A stretch of 64,000 nucleotides of DNA from Poa pratensis (GCA_947311845.1 CAMZMU010000063.1:119089612-119153611); one strand, 5' to 3'. Shown: positions 33,477 to 44,606, counted from the first letter of the stretch. Program-made: numbers and translations. Notes: generated by a model not told the origin, from the letters alone.

Positions 33477-35823
33477 TGCAAATATTTTTGTGTTTCTCTG
33501 ATGAAATGGCTATCTTTGAACCTAGAAATGAAATTCCTGAAAAATAACGGGCAAGATATATAGCACCTGCAGTTCAAATTTTAGCCATTTCCAGCTGAAT
33601 CGGCAGGAAACCGTTTAATTGACCGGAAAATGGTAAATAGCTAAAAAAATGATTACCATTTGGTGATTGTACATGAAACGATGTCTAGTATGTGAACAAT
33701 TTTTATCGGTTCCATTTGGGACTACACTCTCGGTAGCCGCTTCACAAAAAGTCGGGCTATTAGCACTTAAAAAATGAAAAGTAGATATTTTTGTGAAACA
33801 TAATGAAATCGTTGGTCGGCAACATTGTTTGCCATGCCACAGTGCACACATGTGCCAAATTTGGGCACATTTCGAGAAACTATGTCATGAATGTGGCCAA
33901 AACACTCCTTGTTAGTGTTGAAAGCTATGAATGTATGTTCATGATAGCATGTTTATGTGAACACATTTTCAATAAAACTTTTGTATTGCAAGTTTATATT
34001 TTTTTAATGGTAACTAGGTCACATATCACGACGTTAGGCGAAGGTTTTACTTTATTTTGATTTTTTTTGAATTTTCTGTGCCCGTTTGAAAATCTAGTCG
34101 AAATCTCGGTTGTGACCGTTCATGTCTAGTGATTGAATCATGCAAATATTTTTGTGTTTCTCTGATGAAATGGCTATCTTGAACCTAGAAATGAAATTCC
34201 TGAAAAATAACGGGCAAGATATATAGCACCTGCAGTTCAAATTTTAGCCATTTCCAGCTAAATCGGCAGGAAACCGTTTAATTGACCGGAAAATGGTAAA
34301 TAGCTAAAAAATGATTACCATTTGGTGATTGTACATGAAATGATGTCTAGTATGTGAACAATTTTTATCGGTTCCATTTGGGACGACACTCTCGGTAGCC
34401 GCTTCACAAAAAGTCGGGCTATTAGCACTTAAAAAAAATGAAAAGTGGATTTTTTGTGAAACATAACGAAATCGTTGGTCGGCAAAATTGTTTGCCATGC
34501 CACAGTGCACACATGTGCCAAATTTGGGCACATTTCGAGAAACTATGTCATGAATGTGGCCTAAACACTACTTGTTAGTGTTGAAAGCTATGAATGTCTG
34601 TTCATGATAGCATGTTTATGTGAACACATTTTCAATAGAACTTTTGTATTGCAAGTTTATATTTTTTAATGGTAACTAGGTCACATATCACGACATTAGG
34701 CGAAGGTTTAACTTTATTTTGATTTTTTTTAATTTTCTGTGCTCGTTTTAAAATCTAGTCGAAATCTCGGTCATGACCGTTCATGTCTAGTGATTGAATC
34801 ATGCAAATATTTTTGTGTTTCTCTGATGAAATGGCTATCTTTGAACCTAGAAATGAAATTCCTGAAAAATAACGGCAAGATATTTAGCACCTGCAGTTCA
34901 AATTTTAGCCATTTCCAGCTGAATCGGCAGGAAACCGTTTAATTGACCGGAAAATGGTGAATAGCTAAAAAAATGATTACCATTTGGTGATTGTACATGA
35001 AATGATGTCTAGTATGTGAACATTTTTTATCGGTTCCATTTGGGACGACACTCTTGGTAGCCGCTTCACAAAAAGTCGGGCTATTAGCACTTAAAAAATG
35101 AAAAGTGGATTTATTTTGTGAAACATAACGAAATCGTTGGTCGGCAACATTGTTTGTCATGCCACAGTGCACACATGTGTCAAATTTGGGCACATTTGGA
35201 GAAACTATGTCATGAATGTGGCCAAAACACTCCTTGTTAGTGTTGAAGGCTATGAATATCTGTTCATGATAGCATGTTTATGTGAACACATTTTCAATAA
35301 AACTTTTGAATTGCATGTTTATATTTTTTAATGGTAACTAGGTCACATATCACGACGTTAGGCGAAGGTTTTACTTTATTTTGATTTTTTTTGAATTTTC
35401 TGTGCTCGTTTGAAAATCTAGTCGAAATCTCGGTCGTGACCGTTCATGTCTAGTGATTGAATCATGCAAATATTTTTGTGTTTCTCTGATGAAATGGCTA
35501 TATTTGAACCTAGAAATGAAATTTCTGAAAAATAACGGGCAAGATATTTAGCACCTGCAGCTCAAATTTTAGCCATTTCCAGCTGAATCGGCAGGAAACC
35601 GTTTAATTGACCGGAAAATGGTAAATAGCTACAAAAATGATTACCATTTGGTGATTGTACATGAAATGATGTTTAGTATGTGAACTTTTTTTATCGGTTC
35701 CATTTGGACGACACTCTTGGTAGCCGCTTCACAAAAAGTCGGGCTATTAGCACTTAAAAAATGAAAAGTGGATTTTTTGTGAAACATAATGAAATCGTTG
35801 GTCGGCAACATTGTTTTCCATGT
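33477..35823. repeat. Tandem array, ~3.5 copies of a ~663-bp unit
   Basis: The anchor word tttctctgatgaaatggcta occurs at 33493, 34157, 34818 and 35481, giving periods of 664, 661 and 663 bp. Copies are about 97% identical by eye. The last copy stops after about 340 bp, at 35823. A diverged piece of the unit (tggattttttgtgaaacat, cattgtttgccatgcc) recurs at 36105-36215. No coding frame is conserved between copies beyond fragments. Confidence 0.9.
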
Positions 35824-37443
35824 TGTGGTAGGTCATATGAAGATTTAAAACCTTTGTGTCCCAATGTTATCACATGTTTACGTCCGTTTCACCCGAAATG
35901 GAGTTCCGACTTAGAAGAGCATTACCTTCGTGTGGCGTGTGAAGCCGGTCACACCTAGGAGTCGCAACTTGGATCTCACAGCCTACCACCACACTCTAAT
36001 GCATATTACATGACACCACCTAGTTTTTGGCGTGATTCCGACAATTCGGAGCCCCCGGTTTCAACAAAGTTGACCGGAATACAATGCGAGAAAAATGAAA
36101 ACTTGGATTTTTTGTGAAACATGTCAAAATTTCTTGTCAGCAACATTGTTTGCCATGCCAAAGAGCATGCATGTGCCAAATTTGGGCACTTTTTGACAAA
36201 ATATGGCATGCAAAAACCTTGCTTTTAGCAGTTTTAGAATTTAAAATCTCACATCTATTTTTTTGTCTGCCTACAACGGGTCCCACACGTCAGTGCCTCA
36301 GGCAGAAGCTCAAACGTCCACCTGTTTGTCTATGTTCCGACAGAAGCCACGCCCCACATCGCCACTTCAGTTCCGACAGGAAGCCATGCCCCACATCGCC
36401 GCCCACCGCCGCCGAACCACGCCGCGCCGCCCACCGCCGCCGAGCCACGCCGCGCCGCCCTCTCTCTTCGTCCTCCTAGGTAATCCCCCTCCCTCTCCAT
36501 CTATTTTTTTCTGCGCCGCGTGCGGGATTTGATTCCGATGCGCGTTTAGGGATTTGATTCAGATGCGCCGCTTGTGTCTGAGTGGGGATTTGGTTCGGAT
36601 GGGCGCGCGTGTGGGGATTTGGTTCTAGGGTTCTAGCCGGCTATAGGGATCTAGGATTGGGCATCTAGGGTTCTAGCCGGCGGTGATGTTTTTGCGGTGA
36701 TCTAGGACAGTGGTTTCGTGTTCAGGGTTCTACTTTTGGATCCCTGGTGCCAATGTAGCTTATGCTAGATGCTAATATGCGGTGCTTGCGTAGTTGGATT
36801 GGTTTTCATTGGGAGGAGCGGCAGCTGTATGCGGTCAAGTCATGCCACTTCTTCTTCTCCCCAATTTGGGGAAAGTTGGGTTTGCTGTTGATTTGGCAGG
36901 GAGGAACTTCACAGTGCATGCACCATCCATGTTGATCAGCCTAACCCCTCAATTTTTCAGTGCCTGAGCTGGGGATCAAATCGACTGGGGTTACTATCCA
37001 GAGTTCATATAGGTGCTTTTATGCGGTGTTTGCAGCTGGATGTTTCCGGGTAGCGGGCAGTGAGCTACTTCAGATAATTATGCACACGATTATTCTCATC
37101 TACTTAGGGTATTAAGCTGAATGTTAAATTCTTGAGTTAGGTTGTCGTTCCTCTTTTTATGACCCATACCCATGTTAAATTCTTGTTTGCTTCCTAGCTC
37201 ATAGCTTGTCCCTTTTTTGTGATGATTGCTCATGGTAACCTATATGTGTGTGGTGATGCTTTTGTTTGAATATTATTACAGCCCATTGTGCATTCAGGCT
37301 TGCAGCATTCTGCAGTCAAGGCTTGCAGCTACACATACTCATGTTTAGTACATCTAGGGTTGCTTCTTATAGTTGTTCAGTGGCATGATTAGTTGCTCCT
37401 GATTTAACCTCTGGCTTCGGACATCGCTGTGTTATAGGTGACA

Positions 37444-38269
37444 ATGGTGCTGGATGATGAGCTCATCGTGCTTAGCTCGGATGATGCTGCTGCTACTTCC
37501 GATGACGACACTGACTCTAACCAGTCAGAGGATGTTGAGGAAGATGTTGAGGATGATGTTGAGCATCCTCAAGAGGTGACATTTAGAGGTAATGTGATTC
37601 AGTACCTAGTAGGTGATTGCTCATGTTGCTGCTTTTATATGATGTTGCTGCTACCTAGTAGCTAATTGCTCATGGTGCTTAATTGTAGGCCCCAGAATGG
37701 TGGGACATGACACGTATGATCCCCACTGCGTGTTTGCCAACCCGGTCGCTATGGATCATGAGCAGGTCGATTTTCTGAGGGGTTATTGTGAGCAGTATCT
37801 ACAACCACTGTATGTCTGCACCATGAAGAAAACACATGTTGTGAAGAAGAGAGGAAAAATGGTAAACATCAGTCCATCCTCTGTAGTTTTTCTTACATCT
37901 GTTGTTTTCTTATGTCTGCTAGTAGTCCATGATAACTGTATGCTAGGATGCTGACATATCTTTGCATTGCTGCAGTACTTCAACAAGGAATTCACAAAGA
38001 CCTACCTCAAGAATTACATCTCAACAAAGCCTAGAAAAATAAGAGTTTATTGCGGCAACTGGTCAAGGAAAGTGAGCATCAAGCTGGGCAGTGACAAGCA
38101 AGCCTTGCTAACAACCAGGTGGCTCAGGGTAGTAGGACATGAAGCATTTGAGAGTGGCAATATTGTGACATTCCGCTTTCGCTGTAGCGCAAGTCGCCGT
38201 CTGAGGCTGTATGTCCAAGAAATCTACCCATGCCCTGTATGTGCCGTGCGGAATGGTGGTCTGTCCTAA
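37444..38269 (+). CDS. B3-domain protein gene 1, three coding exons
   Basis: Coding exons 37444-37588, 37689-37861 and 37976-38269, all with GT-AG borders and consistent phase, give 203 residues with no internal stop. The N-terminus (about residues 8-45) is Ser/Asp/Glu-rich. Residues about 90-195 match a plant B3 DNA-binding fold: a LYVCTMKKTH strand, MYFNKEFTKTYLKNYI, then TTRWLRVVGHEAFESGNIV and FRF (the usual W...F....L..GD..VF pattern with Asn for Asp). An untranslated first exon probably ends near 36478 with a donor ctcctag|gtaatc. Gene 2 lies 2.28 kb downstream in the same direction. B3 proteins bind DNA; the target is unknown. Because it lies in a CACTA element it may be a captured gene rather than a host locus. 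Confidence 0.7.
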
Positions 38270-38689
38270 GTAGCATGTAGTGTTAGACAAGGACATGATG
38301 AACTGAATGGCGGTCTGTCCTAAGTAGTAGTAGTGAACAAAGTCATGCAGTGAACCAATTTATGTAAATTATGCTACCTGGTTGCTTTTGGGTGTTCTGA
38401 TGGAACTTCAGCTATCTGGTTACTTTGTTGATGAAATCAATGAATTATGAATGTGTTATGAAATCTGCTTGCTTTTGTTTGAATCAGTTTATATAAATTA
38501 AGCTATATCATTGATGAGATGAATGTGTTATGAAATTTGGTTGTTTTGGTTCATCTTATGTAAAATAATCTATATTGGTTTGAAATTTGGTAACAACATC
38601 AGCAACTAAAAAATTTAGTCATTAGTAGCTATGTAAAATCTTGCTTTCTTTGGAAAAGGCACACAAAATAGGATAGATAAAATCCTGTG

Positions 38690-38795
38690 ACATCCAAACC
38701 TAACAATACCCTCTCTCTATCCCAATGGCAAGGCTCTGTACATTTGAGGCAGTGGTTGTGGGTTCGAGTCCCAGGTCTCAATTTTTTTTATGTCA
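38690..38795 (+). repeat. tRNA-derived (SINE-head-like) sequence 1
   Basis: A-box-like aatggcaaggctctg and a near-perfect B box, gggttcgagtcccagg, 45 bp apart, are followed by a T run. It lacks a foldable tRNA acceptor stem. It sits downstream of B3 gene 1. Confidence 0.35.
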
Positions 38796-39718
38796 TTTTG
38801 CATCTTTTTATCCCAGGTCTCCTCTTTTTATCTCTCTCCCACGCCCGTGCTCGCCCTGTTTCCCCTCCAAGCCCGTGCTCGCCGCTCCTCCCCTCCACGC
38901 CCGTGCTCGCCACTCCTCCCCTCCACGCAGGCAGCGAGGCCTGCCGCCATGAACCCCGCCGTCGCCAGCTGGAGGCACGAGGGACTCCCATCTCTGGCCG
39001 TAGGATGCCGTCGCCACGGCCTCCCCAACGGATTCCGTCGCCGCGGCTCGCCGCTCCTCCCCTCCACGCAGGCAGCGAGCCCGCCGCCATGAAGCCCGCC
39101 GTCGCCTCCCGGAGGCACGAGGGAGTCCCATCTCTAGCCGTAGGACGCCGTCGCCACGACCTCCCCAACGGATTCCGTCGCCGCGGATCCAGTAGCCGCG
39201 GCCTCCCCAGCGGATCCAGTAGCGACGGCCTCCCCAGCGGATCTTGTCGCCCAGCTGGTAAGTCTGCACTCCCTCCCCCGCTCTGTTCTTCCACGCACCC
39301 CTCTCTTGCTAGGATTAGGGTTAGTTGAGTCTAGGCTTGTGCCTCTTGGTGCACGGGTCTGGCCCGGAGAGGTGAAGGTGCAGGGATTGAGAGGATTGAG
39401 AGGCAAAAAAAATTCTGTTGAAGTGAGATGCGAGAGGATTGAGATTTGGGCAGCACAAGTGAGGTTCTGCAGGGATTTTGGGGCAGCACAAGTGAGATTT
39501 TGGGGTAGCACATGTGTATAGGCTCTGTGTAATATCTGGTACATGGATGAATCAGAGGCAGAGTTTATATGCTCTGTATAATGTTCAACTGATGCAAATT
39601 CGACTCCTAGGTGTTGGTATTGGGGACAGCTGTGTTTTTGATAAATTCCATTGAATTGTTGTTCATACAGAGGTTAGTCTGGTATTAATATTCATGTTGC
39701 TTTGATACAGAGAGGGCT

Positions 39719-40466
39719 ATGAGCATCTCTACTGAGGACAGTGGATCATTTTCCACTGATGAACATGTGGGCTATGCTGTGGATGGACCCATGTTTATCA
39801 GGAGAGGTGATCATTATGAAAAACTTGTTTATCCCATCTAGCTACTGTTATGTAGTAGTGTAGTACATGGCCTGATGTTTATATTTGATTTTGTTACATA
39901 TAGGGCCTAGTCACAAGGGAACTAGAGGCTTTGACAAGCATATGATATTTGCAAGTGATATGTGGCTGAGCTCATATCAAGTGGAACAGTTGATAGAGTT
40001 GGTTGACTGTTCTGCGGCGGCACCCATCAAATTTTATGTGTACAGGATGTCAGAATCATGTGCAAGGGAAAATGGAAGCAAGATGGTGAGACTGTTTACT
40101 TAAACATGAAACATGATTTATTGCTGCATTCTTCTAGATGCTACCTAAATACCATGTTTGCTATATAATTGTTGCAATCTTTCTATTTGGACAGGAGTTT
40201 GGAACCAAGTATAGCAAAGACTACCTGGAACCCTATCTTGCAAAGCCCTCGAAGGTCCTTGTTGAATTCAGCGGCCCGGGCCGTACACCATTTGAAGTGA
40301 CGATGAAGATGGTAATGACTAGGCCGAATGCAAAAATATCGACCGGATGGGCAAATGCTATGGTGGGTTCAAGTTAAAGGAGGGGGACATAGTGGTCTTC
40401 AGCTTCACGCCAGGTTGGAGCAAGCGCGATGTGCTTCATCTTCAGTTGATCACATTGCTGCCATGA
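39719..40466 (+). pseudogene. B3-domain protein gene 2, paralogue of gene 1, one-base frameshift in exon 3
   Basis: Exons 39719-39806, 39904-40085 and 40195-40377/40466 have the same intron positions and phases as gene 1. Exon 2 codes DKHMIFASDMWLSSYQVEQL and the strand IKFYVYRMSES. Exon 3 codes EFGTKYSKDYLEPYL and PGRTPFEVTMKM. The frame stops at 40377, but the next frame continues the B3 domain (FKLKEGDIVVFSFTPGW) to a stop at 40466. One G is missing in the ggtggg run near 40365, either a real mutation or a base-calling error. A GC-rich untranslated first exon (about 38830-39257, donor cagctg|gtaagt) precedes it. Confidence 0.6.
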
Positions 40467-41039
40467 ACTAGTTGGTAGTAGTAATGTCGTGAACTAGTTG
40501 GTCCAATAGTTGAATATGAACTAAGTATCTAGTAGTAATGTAATGGTTATGTGCCGGCGACAAGGAGTTGTTGAAGCTACTGCTCTCTGCTGTTTTTGTT
40601 CCCTGGGCATCTTGCTCTGTTTCCAGGTGGTTGATGGATGGTTTGGTGGTGCTTTTTGGGGTTTAGATGTCTGTGTTGGTGGTGCCTGCCTGATGGCAGT
40701 GTCATATATAATTATCTATAAAACTGGGTTATAAGATATGTGTTGAACTATTCTGTTTGAGCTTTTTATATAAAAGCTAGGCTTTTCTATGTCAGGTTAT
40801 GAAATTGTGATGCTCAGGTTGCTATATTTGTGTAATGGAATTGATTTTGATGTCACTTCTCTTACTCGAATTGATTTTGTTGTAGTAATGCTCCTGTACA
40901 AGATGCATTTTGGTTTTATGCAACATTGTAGCATCCTGGAGTTGATCAGGTTTTATGCATAATTGTACCATTACTGGTGATTCCAGGTTTTTTTTTTTGG
41001 AAAAGACACAAAGCAGTTCTGTATAAAAGAGTTAGACAG

Positions 41040-41135
41040 GAGATACTAACATCATTCTAGAGATATCACAATGGTTAGGCATCTTCTGGACAAGATGGAG
41101 GTCCTGGGTTCGAATCCCAGGCCACACCCATTTTT
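41040..41135 (+). repeat. tRNA-derived (SINE-head-like) sequence 2
   Basis: A-box-like aatggttaggcatc and B box gggttcgaatcccagg lie downstream of B3 gene 2, at the same relative place as sequence 1 after gene 1. This suggests that the pair is part of a duplicated ~2.3-kb module. Confidence 0.35.
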
Positions 41136-41159
41136 CTGGCATTTCTGCAAAACAACACA

Positions 41160-41450
41160 TTAATGTGTTTGCCGAGCGTTTTTGTATGCCGAGCGCATTT
41201 CAACCGCCGTCAGTTTCCGTCGTTGCTGCCGAGCGGTGCAGCTATGCCGAGCGTTCGACATCCAGAGCTTTGCTGCCGAGCGTTTCTGTATGCCGAGCGT
41301 ACTGCGTAGAAAACCCTCGGTATATAGTCTATTTGCCGAGCGTGAGCAGTTGCCGAGTGTTTTCGGTGGCCGTCGGCACATGGTGCTGTATGCCGAGCGC
41401 AGCGCTCGGCATAGATTTGGCACTCGGCAATTCTGGCGATTCCTGTAGTG
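41160..41450 (-). repeat. CACTA subterminal repeats and terminal inverted repeat
   Basis: At least eight copies of gccgagcg / cgctcggc in both orientations end in ctgtagtg at 41450. These are the transposase-binding type repeats of CACTA ends. Confidence 0.8.
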
Positions 41451-41523
41451 ACATTTTTCTTATTTTATTTCTTATTTGCCTATATATTATCGTCACAAAG
41501 GTTGGGTGTAATTGGTAAAAATT

Positions 41524-41558
<35 letters not shown>

Positions 41559-41559
41559 A
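41524..41559. repeat. Homopolymer C run (~36 nt)
   Basis: An uninterrupted C tract. G/C runs of this length are rare in plant DNA and hard to sequence, so its length is unreliable. The surrounding 41451-42600 otherwise contains no gene that I can see. Confidence 0.9.
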
Positions 41560-42616
41560 CATCCGCATAATCATCGCTAGAACAAATTAACCAGGTGCGA
41601 CTTAGTAGTACAAGGCGCGGCAGTAATTAATCAGAGGAAGTAATATTATATTTGAATCAGAGGGATGCATTTTGGTTCCCGGACTCACCTGCTTCTAGCT
41701 GAATAAAAGATTGACAATTCTGAAAACAATTAGTGATAAACATATACGAGTTTTCTACATAAGTGCCAACTTTCGTGGTAAATGACATTCTTAGTGCTAC
41801 GTGCAAAATACAAATCAGTGTTCTGAAAAAAAAATTGAAATCTCATTTCGACACTGTTGTTTTTTCTTCACAGAGCACTCCAATTGTTCTCAGAATTTTT
41901 TGAAATGTTTTACTTCTATTTTACTGTTTTATTCAGCAAGGAAAAGGTGAGCTCGGGAGCCAATGAGGCTATTCAGATTGACTGCCACCACAAAGTTTGT
42001 GGATTTGACATACTTAGCATACTTACTCTTTTTGCCACGCATGGTTCTTATATTTTGATCGAAGTTTACCATCGCATTCTGTTCAAAACAAAGAATGAAC
42101 CTTATTTCTCTCTCTCCGATTCATTCAAACCAAGCAGTTGCAGCCTGAGCCTGGTGTGGCAGCAAGGAAAGGCGAAAGCAGCAGGAGCACCGTTGTAGGA
42201 TATGCCTTCGTGCGGCCGGCACAGCAGTGGCTTGTGACTCACACGTTGTGAGTCTCTCTCTCGGTGTCTCTGTCGACCGTCGTTCCTACGCTAATGACCG
42301 ATGACCACTGTTCGGCGTGGCCGCATGGGATGGCAGTAACCGTGGGTTGCCGCGTTCGGCTTACGGGTGTCCAGGGACGACAGAGACAGATACATGACAT
42401 GGAGGCCAGGGAGTGGAGGTTGATTCCAGATATTTCAGGTCAGTGTTCAAAGTCTACCGGCGACTACGCACTTCGGCACTGATCGTTGTCGCCGGCAACT
42501 GTTCATATCTCTTTTAAAGACCTCCACACCACAGACCACACAGTACCACACACACAAACGCGACTTACTACTTCTCTAGTTCTCTCCATCATCTCTCTTG
42601 GAGGAACAAAGCTAGG

Positions 42617-44137
42617 ATGGAGTTCGCCATGTCTGCACTTACAGGCGATCTGTGTAGCCGAATCATCTCCTATCTACTCAACAAATCCACAGACAGATCT
42701 TCTCCTGAAAAGAAGTTAGAGAGGTTGCAGAATCTCTTACTAAGACTTCACACAGTTGTGGAGGAGGCCGAGGGGCGATACATCACCAACTCCCAGATGC
42801 TAGTGCAGCTCGGGATGGTCACCCAAGCCATGTACCGGGGCTACCAGGCGCTGGGCAAGTTCCAGTACTCGCGACAGTCACAAGCTCAACAGCAAGCAGG
42901 CCGTGTGCTTCCTTGGATGCAGAAACCGGGGGGTTTTCTTCCGTCGTCTGAAATCAAGGCCGAACTGCAGGTGAGCTGCTCCAATTCCTGGTATTCTATC
43001 GCTCCTGCCAAGCGTTTTCGCGCAATCGAGAGCAGCACCTTTGGTGATGACATAGATAGCGTATTGGCTAGCTTGGAGACTATTATTGCTGATCTGAAAG
43101 AGTTTGTCATTTTTGTGTGCGGATGCGAACGGATGTGCCGGAGACCTTATGACAACTATCTCTATGTTGACAATTTCATGTTTGGCCGTGTCATCGAGAA
43201 GCAGAAGATCATAAACATCTTGCTGCAAGACAACCCTAGAAATGATGCTCCAGTCATTGTGCTGCCGATTCTTGGCGGTTGTCGAGTGGGTAAGAAAACA
43301 CTAGTCTGGTCTGTTTGCAATGACGATAAGATCCGTTCCTACTTCTCTTCGATTTTGCATCTCAAAGGAGATGAGATCCGGAGAGTGGACAATCACAGGA
43401 TGTTTAGGTGTAACAAGACGACTTTGGTTGTCATCGAGTTAGTTTCAGATGTAACCGATGAGGACTGGGCACGTTTCTACTCATTGGCGACCAGATTGAT
43501 GGGCAGAGGAAGCAAGATCATAATTATAGGTAGGTTTGCCAAGCTCTCGAGGTTCGGGACAGCAACGACAATCTATCTCAACGGCATGTCCACCGAGGAA
43601 TACACTTACCTATTCAATGTGCTCGCGTTCGGAAGCGAAAACCCAAGGGATCATCCTCAACTGGCAACCATAGGGCACGAGCTGGGGACTTTGTTAGGAG
43701 GACTAATGTTGTCTGCAAACATAGTTGCTGAAATGCTAAGGAAGAACTTGGATGTTCAGTTTTGGCTTCACATACTCAGAAGGTACAGGAAAGTTGTAGA
43801 CAGTAACATCTACGCGTTCGGCTCGCATCCCAGAGCTCTTCATGAGAAAGATCATCCGGTGGATATCACCATGTTCTCACCATCATCGCCTTCCCAATTG
43901 CGTATTATGCCTCCGCGTAGCGGAACCGATGACATTTGTACACGGGAACTATCCAGTGTGACTTTTGGAAAGCTGGTGGCAGGGTCTTCTCATATTTTGC
44001 CTGGGGAGAAGTTTGAGATTATGGTGTGGGAATCACGTATACCTCCATTTACTAAGTTTGTTGCAACATGTGTTGAGGAAAAGACTCAGTGCACACCTTT
44101 TGCTGGCGAATATCGTCGACGAAAATTACGAACTTAA
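42617..44137 (+). CDS. NB-ARC-like disease resistance-type protein without LRR, 506 aa
   Basis: A single uninterrupted frame. Residues about 1-130 resemble the helical N-terminus of grass CC-NB proteins (LLRLHTVVEEAEGRYITN, MVTQAMYRGYQAL). A P-loop-like GGCRVGKKTL sits near residue 218. It keeps the Lys but replaces the usual GxGKTTL spacing with R-V-G-K-K. A kinase-2/RNBS-B region follows (TLVVIELVSD, GSKIIIIGR near 297). A GLPL-like GGLMLSANIVAEML lies near 360. No leucine-rich repeats follow; the protein ends in a ~70-residue tail. Normal CNL proteins are about twice as long. Start chosen at the first ATG of the frame. It may be a decoy or helper-type NB protein, or a non-functional relict that is still open. 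Confidence 0.75.
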   Translation: MEFAMSALTGDLCSRIISYLLNKSTDRSSPEKKLERLQNLLLRLHTVVEEAEGRYITNSQMLVQLGMVTQAMYRGYQALGKFQYSRQSQAQQQAGRVLPWMQKPGGFLPSSEIKAELQVSCSNSWYSIAPAKRFRAIESSTFGDDIDSVLASLETIIADLKEFVIFVCGCERMCRRPYDNYLYVDNFMFGRVIEKQKIINILLQDNPRNDAPVIVLPILGGCRVGKKTLVWSVCNDDKIRSYFSSILHLKGDEIRRVDNHRMFRCNKTTLVVIELVSDVTDEDWARFYSLATRLMGRGSKIIIIGRFAKLSRFGTATTIYLNGMSTEEYTYLFNVLAFGSENPRDHPQLATIGHELGTLLGGLMLSANIVAEMLRKNLDVQFWLHILRRYRKVVDSNIYAFGSHPRALHEKDHPVDITMFSPSSPSQLRIMPPRSGTDDICTRELSSVTFGKLVAGSSHILPGEKFEIMVWESRIPPFTKFVATCVEEKTQCTPFAGEYRRRKLRT

Positions 44138-44489
44138 ATTTGGCTTTCTATTAATAATTGTCCCACAAAAGCTGTTTTTCTGTTGTACATTCTTCTGCAA
44201 TAACAATTGTGTGAACAATTAACTTCGCTGGTTCTCATCTTCGACCTTTGAATTGTCGCTGGATCAAAAATTGCTACAACATGTTAAACTGAAATTTGGT
44301 TAACACATTAACAAAACGAGAGTAAGCATGTGTTCGAATAGAATCAAATACGAAAGTGATACAATCGGTTTTCGGCTGCTATTTAATTAGAATTATCTTC
44401 TATTTTCGATGATTCATAGATGTAGATGTATGCAGGAGTAACACTTAGTCTTGTATGGTATTTAATTACCTAGTAATAAATTAAATCAG
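44138..44489. other. 3' flank of the NB-ARC-like gene, no gene seen
   Basis: AT-rich sequence without ORFs or repeats that I can recognise. It probably contains the polyadenylation region of the NB gene. Confidence 0.5.
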
Positions 44490-44606
44490 TATCAGAAGAG
44501 CAAACAATTTTCTTCGGTTATCAGGCAGAAGCGAATACTTCCAGCCTTGTCACACGCTGAACTTACTGAAATTTAGCCGACGATAGACAGTGAATTACAC
44601 ACGAAC
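44490..44606 (-). pseudogene. Duplicate of the TolB-like gene 3' flank, distal part
   Basis: It matches 49340-49470 (ggttatcaggcagaag..aatactt, ctagccttgtc/ccagccttgtc, gacgatag..tagtgaattacacacgaac) with small differences. The duplicate continues after the 3.87-kb insertion at 48475. No coding sequence of the gene is present, so this is a relic of a duplicated 3' end. Confidence 0.75.

Larger units (their letters stand above)
32141..41450 (-). mobile_element. CACTA (DTC) transposon, 5' part, truncated at 32141, with internal genes and tandem array
   Basis: The right end on the minus strand reads CACTACAGGAATCGCC, a canonical CACTA terminus, followed by many subterminal copies of TGCCGAGCG/CGCTCGGCA (41160-41440). 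The same subterminal word recurs at about 33385-33425. Next to it is a GC-rich, 5'-UTR-like exon (32930-33350), and then the start of a TNP2-type transposase (32298-32141). The flanking aca at 41451-41453 is the presumed target duplication; the left partner is lost. It is possible that 33430-41155 is a separate block inserted into, or captured in, the subterminal region, because subterminal repeats are present on both sides. Confidence 0.65.

Noticed and set aside
33477..35823. CRISPR-like or other short-repeat array
   Set aside because: The units are 663 bp and continuous, without spacers; this is plant satellite-like DNA.
38687..39544. Six overlapping ORFs around the GC-rich first exon of B3 gene 2
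   Set aside because: The sequence is made of short GC-rich repeats (cgccactcctcccctccacg type) that are open in many frames; treated as an untranslated exon.
41040..41135. Functional tRNA gene
   Set aside because: Only the B box is good; no acceptor or anticodon stems can be formed, so it is at most tRNA-derived.
33430..41155. Helitron carrying the B3 genes (a TC dinucleotide follows ggca at 33424)
   Set aside because: No CTRR end with a preceding hairpin near 41155 and no A/T insertion context on the right.
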